Assembly: GCF_019320115.1 (NCBI RefSeq)
Contig: NC_089598.1
Span: 78,680,570 to 78,744,569 of the forward strand
Direction of reading: 5' to 3'
DNA from: Miscanthus floridulus
Taxonomy: Eukaryota > Streptophyta > Magnoliopsida > Poales > Poaceae
Length of the DNA stretch: 64,000 nt
Under the pieces are notes generated by a model. That model saw only the letters and a program-made list of their open reading frames with translations. It made no database searches and had not been told where the DNA came from. Shown piece by piece: positions 54,301 to 64,000 of this stretch (positions within the stretch are counted from its first letter, which is position 1; the number at the start of each line of letters is the position of its first letter). The position numbers were made by a program, and so were the translations under genes.

Positions 54301-56395
54301 CGTCCAGCATCAAAAAGTCATTGTCCTTCTCCTCGATGTCGTCCATGGTGGGGCAGGGTCCTTTCCATGCTCCCCTTTGTTGGAGCCTCCAGACAAGATA
54401 CACCGCAAGAGGTTGTAGTCCTTTTGTAGATGCTTAACCAAGAAGGCGTGGATTGGGCACAGCCCCTCGAGTAATTTTTCAAAGTGGTTCAGAGTGCCCT
54501 CCATGTGTTTCCGACCACCTTTGTGGTCAGCAGCGGCCATGAGCGAGTCCTCGCACTGGTGCTTCTTGTTCTTCCTTTTGGTAGAATGATTGGAGGTGCC
54601 TTCGCCAGCACCCTCGTCTCACCTTGCCTTGCCCTCGAGATGATTGAAGATCGCTCTAACTTCCTCTTCTCCTGAGGCATGGCTGGTGGTGATGTCCAGG
54701 AGTTCCTTGGTGGTTCCCAGGCCCTTACATCCCAACTTATGAACTAGAGACTCGCGGGTAGTCCTAGACAGGAAAGCTCCTATGACGTCGGCATTGACGA
54801 CGTTAGGTAGCTTGTTGCACTATCGAGAGAAGAGCTGGATGTACTCGCAGAGGGTCTCCCTAGCCTTCTGACGGTAGTTTTTGAGGTCCCATGGGTTCCT
54901 AGGGTGCTTATATGTGCCCTGGAAGTTTCCCACAAAGATCTCCTTCAGATCCACCCTACTCTGGATCGTGTTGGACGATAGGTGTTCCAACCACGCCCAT
55001 GCCAAATTGCCTAAGAATAGTGGAAGGTTGTGGATAATGAAGTCATCATTATCCGTACCACAGGCTTGGCAAGCAAGCCGATAGTCTTCGAGCCAAAGTC
55101 CAGGGTTCATCTCCCTAAAGTACTTTAGGATATTGGTAGGTGGTCGATACCTTGATAGGAAGGCAGCGTTGAGGATGTGCCAGCTGAAGGCCTAAGGGCC
55201 CGGTCAGCCAGGGCTCAGGCTCCGGTCCTCGCTGCTGTCATAGCATCCACCACGATGAGGATGATTGCCGTGGCAGACTCCCTCTCTTGGATCATCGTGG
55301 GTACGTCTGTGGGCGTCGAGAGTACTACGTGTGTCACGATTGTGACCGAGACGCTAATGCACCAGGATAGTGGCATGCTGCCTGCCGCCCTATGGTGCCT
55401 GGTGGACCGACGTGTCCCTTCTGGGATGCTCGAAGGTCATGCACTGGCTAGCATTGAGCTCACGTCACTAATACAACGATCTCTCTTCCTACTGCGTTGT
55501 CGCACGCTCGAGCAGCGTGCGAATCTCATGGTGGGCCTGATGATCCTTAGGTGTCATGACCTCTAGAAGGCCATGGAGCAAGGCCTGATGTTCTGGCTCA
55601 CCCAAGCAAAGCAAGGAAGGGCTTCATCATCGGTGATGATCCTTTGGTTTACATCATGGGTGATGGCACGTGTGCACCCACCGCCTCTATGGCGCTCGAT
55701 CTCCTGATCGAGACCCATGCATTCCTGCACAAGCTAGAGTCATGCTTCCTCAATATCCCGCTGTTGGGCTCTTAGCTGCTCCAACCCAATGCGAGGTGGG
55801 GCCGCTGTCTCTCCTTTGGTTTCGTTGCCAAGGTTGCCCGCCGGGGTGACCTCCTCTATGGGGATGCTTTCGATGTTTCCCTCGGGGGTACCCACCACAA
55901 AGCATTCCTAGGAGGGTGATGGCTCCCCCTGCTAGAGTCAGAGCCAGAGGATGACCTCAGCCCATCTATGAGGAGGTTGTGGAGGGATTCCATGACATGT
56001 TCGATCATCCCCACAAACTCATTATTCACGGAAAGTAGGACCATGCGTCGTGCCACAAAGTGGCTAACGGTCGCCGCAGCATTGCGGAGACTAAATGGAA
56101 GCGCTATTGGGGCGCTCCATATGTGGTGTTCTGGAGAGAGGGATGCTCCTCTAGAAAACCATGCCATGTCATTAGCGTCGGAAAGGGTGAGGCAGCGCTG
56201 GTCCTCCCTAGACTGCTGGGATCCTAGGGAGACACCGAGCCGGCGCACAAGCCTCTTGTAGTTGAGGCTGATGGAGGGGAGAGATTGGATGGCGGCATGA
56301 GCCAATGCCAACTCTCCTCCCACCATGATGATGAGGTCTAGGTTCCCAAAGCACACGTGTGCGCCTAGGACCCAGCTGATTGTGTGGCTAGCCAT
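54301..56395 (-). pseudogene. gag of element A
   Basis: The minus-strand ATG at 56395 begins MASHTISWVLGAHVCFGNLD, 60 bp inside the 5' LTR. The gag core is the frame 55110-54820: MNPGLWLEDYRLACQACGTD, WAWLEHLSSNTIQSRVDLKE and KNYRQKARETLCEYIQLFSR, the retrotransposon gag family. After a stop, AGEGTSNHSTKRKNKKHQCE and the block HFEKLLEGLCPIHAFLVKHL follow (54540-54310), where a Tat-type nucleocapsid His/Cys motif is expected (CPIHAFLVKHLQKDYNLLRC). Multiple stops, so non-functional. Confidence 0.8.
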
Positions 56396-56429
56396 CCATG
56401 GCCTGATAATGTCGAAACACGCAAAGGTC

Positions 56430-56454
56430 CCCTACCTAGCGCGCCAACTATCAG
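56430..56454 (-). other. Probable primer binding site of element A
   Basis: The minus strand reads ATAGTTGGCGCGCTAGGTAG directly inside the 5' LTR. GTTGGCGCGC(C/T)AGGTAGGGG is typical at this position in grass Tat elements. I did not identify the priming tRNA with certainty. Confidence 0.6.
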
Positions 56455-56858
56455 TGTTTCAAGTAAACATCAGCTAGTAAATTTATATTTGTTGCGTGTT
56501 AGCCCAGATGGTGTGCAAAAGGACACAAGATTTATACTGGTTCGAGCTGAATGTCCCTATGTCCAGTTTGCTGCTGCTTGTGTTATTAGCACTGAAAAAG
56601 GTTCGTAGTAGGGGGTATAAATGGTCGAGAGAGGGACAGGTCCCAAGTCTCTGATGCAAAGGTCAAAAGGATGCCGAGAGATCAGTTACTGCTTGACTGT
56701 GTGCAATGTGTAGGAATGATCCATCCCCTTAGTGGGGTGTCCTATCCTTCCTTTTATAGACCAAGGGGGAGCAGGGATTACAGATGGGAGAAAGAGGAAA
56801 AACCAGAGGTAGAGAAGGTCCTTCAAAGGTGCCAGGTCTTCCTTTTCCCTTGAGCCTG
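56455..56858 (-). repeat. 5' LTR of element A, truncated
   Basis: This matches 27722 onward in the 3' LTR up to CCCTTGAGCCTG at 56858, about 404 of an expected 1,208 bp. The rest is replaced by element C, whose LTR starts at 56864. Divergence from the 3' LTR is about one in ten by eye. Confidence 0.82.
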
Positions 56859-56863
56859 GTTAT

Positions 56864-57256
56864 TGTTGACATCTTATTGCCATTGATTAATATTTGTCTA
56901 AATAATGATATTCATCCTGAATGATAACCAATTTTTCTTACACAACCCTAAGAGCTTTAGCTGATTTATTCTTATGAATATGCTAGAATCGACTATTTAG
57001 TCGATCGCCTTCCATATCGACTCTTAGAGCCACACATTCGGGATTGTCTGGCAACACCAGCATGTTCTGGCTTAAATTACTGATTAGCTTTCTCTTATTG
57101 TCAATTGCAGGGTCAAATTGACTAGCACGTCTTGGGAGGATTGCACAGGATCGACCACCTCTGTGTTGAAGCCAAGCGGATCTCCAGCTCCATCAAGCAG
57201 ACCCTTCTGGCTTGCTCGTGTGCCCTCAGCATGGGATGAAATTTTGTGCTGACACA
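56864..57256 (+). repeat. 5' LTR of element C
   Basis: It starts TGTTGACATCTTATTGCC and ends ...GTGCTGACACA, 393 bp. Near the 3' part GGTCAAATTGACTAGCACG matches GGTCAAATCGACTAGCACG in the LTR of B, so the families share a segment. Confidence 0.65.
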
Positions 57257-57260
57257 CGTT

Positions 57261-57281
57261 CTTGGCACGCTCGGTGGGACC
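57261..57281 (+). other. Primer binding site region of element C
   Basis: CTTGGCACGCTCGGTGGGAC follows the LTR end by four bases. A TTGGCACGCYCGGTGGGACC string at this place is characteristic of grass Tat elements. Confidence 0.65.
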
Positions 57282-57292
57282 CCACAATTGTT

Positions 57293-59820
57293 ATGGCGGT
57301 TCACAACAACAATGACATCCTTATGGTACATTATGAAGACCTACCTGATGGAGATAAAGATGTCATCGACAAAGCTATAGAAGAATTTTAGAACAAGTAT
57401 TCGTTGTCCTACACCAAAACACGTGACAATACAATTGTTCAGAAATATCCACTACCAAGAGTTCTATTACACGGGTAGATAGATGCAGATGAGGCTGAAG
57501 ACAGGCATTTCTTCATGGAAGTTGTAAACAAATCTATTTGTGATGCCATATCAAGCCATAATGAAGCTTTCTTGGACACATTCCACAATGCCATGAAAGA
57601 GGTGTTTCATGGGTTTCCAGTTGGTCAGATTGGGTTGGCTTATTATAACATTCCACATCCGTTGACCCAAGGGACTAATCAAGTCGGTACCAGCCATCAA
57701 GAAGCAGCACCAGCTGGTAATGATGATATCCAGACAGTTTAGAATTCATCTGAACAAGCTCAAGGTACTAATACGAATCAGATACAATATAATCCTGGAT
57801 CGTCAGTGCAGCATGTGCAACAGTCAGCAAGGCAATGTTAGAACCAGGTGATTAATTTTGGCACATCAGGCTACATACCATCGTCGGCTCAAAAAATAGC
57901 GCCATCGATTCAAAGGATCCGTAGAGATATAGATCCTAATATCTATAACCAGAGACTTCAAGCAGCAACCAAGCAAAGGACCCAGTAGATAGAGATTCCA
58001 TAAGGGTATCATTATGGCACAGATTATAACACCCTTCACATGATTCTAAATCTAGGATATCAAGGAACATGGGATTTCAATCCATAGATGGGTCAGCAGG
58101 TGTAGAGAAATCTAAATTCACATGCTGATGAGTTATTGCTAAAGGTGACCAAGATGATGAAGAATTAGTTTGGTTGGAAGCCAAAAGGGCTGACCTTTTT
58201 GTATAAACGCCCATATCCAAAATGGTATGATTTGGTCGCTCTTCCTACAAATTATAGGCTTCTAGAGTTTACTAAGTTCACTGGCCAAGACAACACAAGC
58301 ACAATAGAACATGTCAGTCGGTATCTTACACAATTGGGCAAGGCATCAGTTGAAGAGGCCCATCGAGTTCGTTTCTTCTCCCTCTCACTGTCAGGGCCAG
58401 CCTTCACTTGGTTTTCATCACTGCCAGTCAACTCTATTACCAATTGGGCTGACCTAGAAAAGAAATTTCATACATATTTTTATACTGGAACTGGAGAAAA
58501 GAAGATTACCGATTTGATAACTATAAGGTAGAAAACTAACGAATTGGGCACTGAGTTTCTTTAGAGGTTTTGAGAGACTAGGAATTTGTGCTTCTCATTA
58601 AACTTGGCTGATGATCAGCTAGCTGCTTTGGCCTTTCAAGGAATGCTACCAACATGGAAAGAAAAACTATTGGGGCAAGAATTTGACAACCTAGGTCAAT
58701 TGGCTCAACGACTGGCGGCGCTCAATAGCCAATTCCAGAGTATGCGTAGAGATACCTGATTCTAGAAGAGTACCATAGTGGCCAAAGCTTATAATCCATA
58801 CTCAGTCGATGATGGCTATGAAGATGAAGATGAGGTTGTCGTGGCTGAATGGAATTGGGGCAAAAAGACAGTAATAGTGTCAAATCCTTGGGGAAGAGAA
58901 GTCGAGGAGAGCTATGACTTTGATGTCACAAAATCAGACAAGCTCTTTGATTTCTTGTTTGAGAAGGGACATATCAAGTTGCCCCCTAATCAGTTGAAAA
59001 ATAAGAAGTTCTACAAGTTCCATAACGCTACTTCTCATTTCACTAATGAATGTAGAATTTTTCGGCAGCATATACAGAGGGCTATTCAGTAAGGAAGACT
59101 CAAATTTGATACGCCTCAGAAGATGAAAGTTGATGATAATCCTTTCTTAGGAGATCAAAACATGGTCGATGCCAGGCTGCTCAAAGGAAAGACTAAGGTC
59201 CTAACATCAACCAAATCAAGAGAAGCTGGAATAGTCGATCCTGAGAAGCAAATATCGGCTGATGAATACAGAGAAATCAGAAGACATCGCGACAAGCAAA
59301 AGAGTTGATATGAGCAGGGAGAAACGTCAAAGAACGGGCGACAAAGCCATGAGTTACATCTCGAATTCTATTGAATAAATGGTAGCGGCAGAAGGAAAAG
59401 GATTATCAACGTTGGTTAGAAGAGCAAGAATACCAGCATCAATAGGAAAAAGAGAGCTATGAAAGAAAGAAAGCTGAGTTGCATTGGAATTATCCTTTCT
59501 TCAGACATTACTGGAATGAAGGTTTGAAGTTGCCTACCAGGAATAGCTGTCTAGAGTGCAGTGATCAGTATTGGGAGTTTAGGCAATCTCAAGCCAACCG
59601 TCGGTCTATCCATACTCAAGATGCATATCACCATAATAACATGGATCAGCACTTAAAAATGGAAGTGTTCATAATCGGCTAGGAAAAGGAGTTGTTGATC
59701 AAGACTGGGCTAATTATGAAGAAGGCAATGAGAGAGAATATGTTTGGCAGGAAGGCCAATGGTGTCTAGGAAGTTTAACAAGAAGCCAGAAGAGAAGGGT
59801 ACAACGCCTAAGGAATAAAG
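57293..59820 (+). pseudogene. gag of element C
   Basis: The ATG at 57293 starts MAVHNNNDILMVHYEDLPDG, and a TAG follows after 33 codons. The N-terminal region continues in 57515-57742. The gag core is 58199-58531: LVALPTNYRLLEFTKFTGQD, STIEHVSRYLTQLGKASVEE and AFTWFSSLPVNSITNWADLE. The nucleocapsid box is at 59004-59080 (FYKFHNATSHFTNECRIFRQ), and the FFRHYWNEGLKLPTRNSC block at about 59494-59550. Six or more stops break it. It gives the best picture in this window of the gag part that B lacks. Confidence 0.82.
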
Positions 59821-59829
59821 AGTTGGAAC

Positions 59830-60474
59830 ATGCTCAGGCATCTGGTAAACATCAAGTATGGTGTGCTAAGCAAAACAGCCGATAGAAGGCAACCATCGGC
59901 TAATATTCAAATGGCTTTTCTATTGCCATCAGAGTTCAGAGCTCCAGTAGATCAAGAAGTTTATTCGAATTTTGATGAATCAGAGTATGAGGAGATAGTT
60001 GCCAAGTTGACGGTCATACATCAAGTAATATTTGATAAATCAGTCAAGCATCGGCACTTAAAGGCTTTATCTGTAAAAGGTTTGGTTGATGGAAAGTCGA
60101 TGAACAAGATATTGGTGGATGGAGGTGCTTCTATCAATCTCATGCCTTACACCACTTTTCATAAGCTTGGCAAAGGACCAAAAGATCTGATTAAGACTGA
60201 CATGATGCTTAAGGATTTTGGAGGAAATACGTCTAAGACCCGGAGGGCAATGAACGTCAAACTAACAATCGGTAGTAAGACTCTACTCACCACATTCTTC
60301 GTCATTAATGGAAAAGGGTCGTACAATTTGCTCCTTGGTCGTGATTGGATCCATGCGAACTGTTGTGTACCATCGACCATGCATCAGTGTTTGATTCAAT
60401 GGTATGGAGATGATGTCAAGCTGGTTTGCGCTCATGAGTCTGTGAGTATCGCAATAGCCGATCTAGTGTTTTAG
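59830..60474 (+). pseudogene. Aspartic protease region of element C
   Basis: An open frame of 214 residues. The site is NKILVDGGASINLMPYTTFH, with GSKTLLTTFFVINGKGSYNL and NLLLGRDWIHANCCVPSTMH downstream, almost the same as in B. The TAG at 60472 and further stops separate it from the RT region. Confidence 0.85.
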
Positions 60475-60796
60475 GAACTAGGAGACTTCAAATGCTTTTC
60501 TGGCAAGTTATGGGAAGGATGCTTCATTAAAATTAGCAATGAAAGCCAACAACCGATGCAAGCAATTAGCTCTGCGAGTTTATTTTAGTAAATAGTCACG
60601 GCTTCACGTCGGCCATTGGATTAAGGAAGAATAAGCATTGGTCCTAGAAATAAGCTTAGGCCGACATATGTGAATGCTAAGTCGAATCATAAGTGCAATT
60701 CAGAGTTGATGGATTTGTTAAAGGAAATTTTGTTTCGCTTAATGAGATGCTTGGCCTGGATTAATCGATCGCATAACCATTGGTCTGAAAAGTGCT
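60475..60796 (+). other. Protease-RT spacer of element C, ending at the F insertion
   Basis: Degenerate coding sequence corresponding to B 36242-36470. The LLKEILFRLMRCLAWINRS stretch matches B's LLKEYKDCFAWDYTEMPG with a deletion. It stops at GTGCT (60792-60796), the candidate target copy of F. Confidence 0.55.
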
Positions 60797-61376
60797 TGTA
60801 ACACCCTAAAATTAGCTACTTTCTAAAAAGAGTAAAATGATTTCTATTAATTATTTTGTGCTCATAAAAACATAGGTAAAAAAAAATTCTTTAAATTAAA
60901 AACCAACACAAGGGTAGCAACATGTTTGCGCATACATATCGTTGCATTAGTACTTTTGTGACGAGTGGTTTGGAAAATAAATTCAAATCTCAATCTTCAA
61001 AATATTATTTTCAAGTAGTGGTTTAAAAAGAATTTGAAAACTTGCAAAGACAAAAGTTAGATAAGATGTTTTTTTTCAAAATTCAAATCCTTGGAAATGG
61101 TTTTAAGACGCGTTAGAACGATGCCTCTGTTTCCGAGAATATTTTTGACCTTTTTCAGGATTAAATTACTATTTCTTGGAGCTTTGTCTTTTTCCAGCTT
61201 TGGTTGTGTTCCTTATCCTTCTATCTATCCCTAGGAATTTTTAAGGAATTTTTCAGAGCTCAGAGATATTTTTCGGAGCATAAGTAGTAATTCTAGATTT
61301 TTTTGGAATTATTTTAATTCTGAAAATCAATAATTGCTAAAAATATCTTCACTTTCCAAAATCTCCCAACCATGCA

Positions 61377-61451
<75 letters not shown>

Positions 61452-64000
61452 ACGCGCTAGTTCCAGATCTGAAAATACCATCTCGAGGCGCCACTCCTAA
61501 ATCCCTACATCTAGCGCCGAAGTTTACACGACGAACTTTTTCGGCGAACCTTCGGCGAGCGTTTCCGGCCATCTCCGGCGTCCTCCTTGGAAACCGTCAC
61601 CACCACGAGGTTCATCTCGATCTCCTATACACCATCATACCTTCATTTTCGCAAATACGTGATCCACCCATTGTTTTCCAAATCTCCCAGTTTCATCTCC
61701 GGCGAGAAACCTCCATCGCCGGCGTGGTTGACCTCGCTTCCTTGCGTTCTTCGTCGTTTGGGGCCCTTCCCCGGCCATCCTGACCCCACGTCCCCACCTC
61801 ACAGCTGCGCCCTGGCTCTGCGCACCGCCGTTGGATCATGCCCAGCCCCCAGCCCCTCCGGTCGCGTGCTCCCATGTGCAGGGAGCAGGCCGTGCCTGCA
61901 GTGGCTGGCAGCCACCGGCTGAGCCGGCCCCGGTCTAGCCCGCGTGGGCCCCTACGCCGTGTGGCCCCGTGCCACCGCTGTCTGGCTGGCCAGGCAAGCC
62001 CTGGCCAGGCCCTCAACTCCCTCTACGAGCAGTAGCAATTTACCTCCATGGTCACGTACGTACTACAGAGGGGAAGAACAGAGAGGTAGAAAGATGCAAC
62101 TATTTATGATTTTGCCATCCTGTTGTTAATCCCCGCTATTTAATCGTTTTAGCTCCGTTTCGGTTCGTTCCAGTTGCGTTAGTTTCATGTCGTCGAAATC
62201 TACGCAGTAGCGATATTAGTTTTCATATCACATGTTTATGAATTTATTTTATTAAAATACTAATTATGTCTATAATTAATTAATCGCTAATTAATTAAAG
62301 TTGATTTAGGTTTTTGATTTCGATTCAATTGCGTGAGTTTCATCGCAATGTGTGATACGTGTTAGCATCGATGTTTAATATGTCTCACATCTTGGAAATT
62401 TATAAGTTAAATATTAATTTGATTAATAATTATTCAATAGCTTTTAATTAAAAGCAACTACATAGGGTTAACTTCGTCCTTGTCGTGTTAAATCGTGCCA
62501 ATGTAAGGTACGTGTTAGTAGCAACATTTGTCATATCACATGTTCATAATATTATAATTTAAATATTAATTTGATTAATGATTACGTAAACTTATTTCTA
62601 AATAACAACAACCTAGGACAATATCCACCTTTTATAATTACTTGTTAATTAATGTTAACTTAAATATGTATTTATTAATTATAATTTGCTTAGTTTAAAC
62701 ACGATTTATATAAAAGTCAGTTAAGATGCTTTCACATGCATTTTACTTTTGCAAAGTTAAAGTTTAACTTGCTTAATCTACATGGCAACATTTATGAATA
62801 AAACATGATTACTTTAACTCAGTTTCTAAATCAAAATATAATTTGCTTAGTTTAACAACATGTCATATACAATTCGATTAGGTGCTCTCACATGTCAACT
62901 TGTATTTGCAAGTTAAAATTGAATTAGAATAAATGGTATCGAGATATTTATAAATAAAATTTGATTAGTTAAACACGTTGCATATGTGATAAACTCGGTT
63001 AGTGGCTTTCACATATACTTTATTTTGCAAAGATGTAGCTTAACTTGATTAAATTATATAACAATGTTTAGGAATAAAACATGGGTAGTTTCAACTCGGG
63101 CTTCGGATTAAATTATGTTTTAACTAATCCAAATTAATAACACCTTCACATGGTTTTTCTTAATTAAAATAAATCAAGCATTTTGGCTTCTCTTTTATAA
63201 TATAGAACTCTGGTAGTCGTTTCTTTTGTACCATAGTTATCGGCGTGTTCTACGCAGTGGCATTAATGGTTCTCATGTTACTCAAATGTGTTTTGGCAGT
63301 TAAAAAGTTAATTGTATTAATACTATCTCTTGCATCATTTTTCAAAATATAAAGTCAATATAGGTTTTATACCACGCTCTTTCTTAAGAAATGAATCAAG
63401 TTGATTAATGAAAATATCCTTCGATAGTCGCTTTTCCGTTGAATCGCATATAGTGTGTCTTTTACGGTTGTGTGTTCATAGTGATATGTTGTTTTGCTTA
63501 TTTTATTGGTTGGTGTACTATTCTCATATATTCTTGTTTGTATGCCATGTATAGATGTTTGTGTGGTGATATATGGTTCAGTCAATCGGTAAGGTTTATG
63601 TGGTGATTAAGAAGCTATTCTCTGAAGACTCAAAGCTGAGAATTGGAAGCAGAAGATTGGAAGTTGAATACTAAAGGCTTTTGAACGTATTGCTTTGGGG
63701 AAAAAGCAAGTTAAGGCAAGTATAATATGGGGCTCCTTGTTACCTATTCACTTTAATGCAATCTCAATTCATATGCATATGTTAATGAACCGCCTGGAGT
63801 CTGTTTACCTTGATATTGATTATCCTATCCTTGATTTACCTATGAGTTTTGCATATGGGTAGTATGCTCAGTTTGCTCCAACTAATATTGACTAAAGAAT
63901 ACAATTAAAGATATATGCAATATGGTATTAAAAGATGTTTTTAGCAACATGGACAGAAGGGGGCTAGAGCATTGGGCCTTTTAGGGTGCTCTAGTCTGCC
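60797..64000 (+). mobile_element. Chromoviral-type (Tekay/Del-like) LTR F, continuing past the window
   Basis: It starts TGTAACACCCTAAAATTAGC, the usual Tekay/Del LTR start, and runs at least 3.2 kb to the window end. It includes a long GTGTGTATATA microsatellite, a GC-rich island (61450-62040) and then AT-rich sequence with repeated ...ACATGT/ATTTGATTA blocks (62200-63100). No PBS or gag is reached. Frames such as 61334-61783 run through the TA repeat and are not genes. Confidence 0.65.
61377..61449. repeat. Compound (GT)n/(TA)n microsatellite
   Basis: CACGTGTGTGTATATATA passes into about 30 TA dinucleotides ending at 61449. It lies 580 bp inside the LTR of F. Confidence 0.95.

Larger units (their letters stand above)
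27722..56858 (-). mobile_element. Tat-lineage Gypsy element A (host of nested B), 5' LTR truncated
   Basis: The left LTR (27722-28929, full) and right LTR (56455-56858, partial) are homologous over about 400 bp with roughly one difference in ten by eye. Between them on the minus strand lie gag, protease, RT, RNase H, a second RNase H and integrase (56395-50253). A convergent gene lies on the plus strand (29725-46619). The second, plant-type RNase H and the DGG protease motif mark the Tat clade. The LTR divergence and the number of stops indicate an old, inactive copy. Element B and a 3.2-kb duplication interrupt it. Confidence 0.85.
56864..60796 (+). mobile_element. Tat-lineage Gypsy element C, 5' part
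   Basis: LTR (56864-57256), PBS, gag and protease are followed by a break just before RT. The gag and protease are clearly related to those of B, but the LTRs are different, so C is a separate family. Its left edge interrupts A's 5' LTR, and its right edge meets the LTR start of F at 60797. RT, integrase and the 3' LTR are not in the window. Confidence 0.78.

Noticed and set aside
61334..61783. 149-residue frame with a long Tyr-Ile repeat
   Set aside because: The repeat is the TA microsatellite in an LTR, and the frame is fortuitous.

Overview
The window is plant nuclear DNA from a grass. It shows nested Ty3/Gypsy and Ty1/Copia LTR retrotransposons, Stowaway-type and other MITEs, and one spliced host gene with GT-AG introns. 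The long chromoviral and Tat-type LTRs and the minisatellite rich in GTCGGGCGAGGCGGAGC look like Andropogoneae (Saccharum, Sorghum or Miscanthus). That assignment is an inference from family resemblance, not a database result.

Layout. (1) 1-5304 is a small genic island. The left edge is the end of a Tat-type LTR (1-597). It is followed by one recognisable host gene, the small oligosaccharyltransferase subunit TMEM258/Ost5 (minus strand, four coding exons, 1023-3519). A Stowaway MITE lies in its second intron and a palindromic GGCCCA promoter element lies upstream. Several short MITEs follow. (2) 5305-13735 is Tat-lineage Gypsy element 'E' in minus orientation, cut off after its integrase. It has a plus-strand antisense ORF and an 869-bp MULE-like foldback insertion. 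(3) 13750-27721 is a chromoviral-type (Tekay/Del-like) LTR 'G', split at 16245 by a complete Copia element 'D' (16245-26340, TSD TCTGG). (4) 27722-56858 is Tat-lineage element 'A', minus orientation, with gag-pol at 56395-50253 and a converging plus-strand antisense gene at 29725-46619. (5) Inside A's antisense gene sits Tat-lineage element 'B' (plus orientation), rearranged. There is a solo-like LTR at 30741-31504 with TSD ACCAC, a 3,217-bp direct duplication (30741-33957 and 43333-46549), and a B body that starts in mid-gag behind a templated-filler junction. B carries an antisense plant-mobile-domain (PMD) gene with its own TATA box and intron. (6) 56864-60796 is 'C', the 5' part of another Tat element (LTR, PBS, gag, protease). 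(7) 60797-64000 is the start of a chromoviral-type LTR 'F' running off the right edge.

Read together, the order suggests a nest: E contains G, G contains D and A, A contains B and C, and C contains F. The right halves of E, G, A and C would then lie beyond the window. No element looks autonomous, because every polyprotein has premature stops, frameshifts or deletions. Two repair scars carry short templated insertions (16131-16219 and 33954-34004), so double-strand-break repair has shaped the region as well as transposition.

The most distinctive themes are these: each of the three larger Tat elements has an oppositely oriented cellular-type gene with its own TATA box converging on pol; the 3.2-kb duplication has an order of events that can be read; and the TMEM258 gene carries a decoy copy of its last exon.
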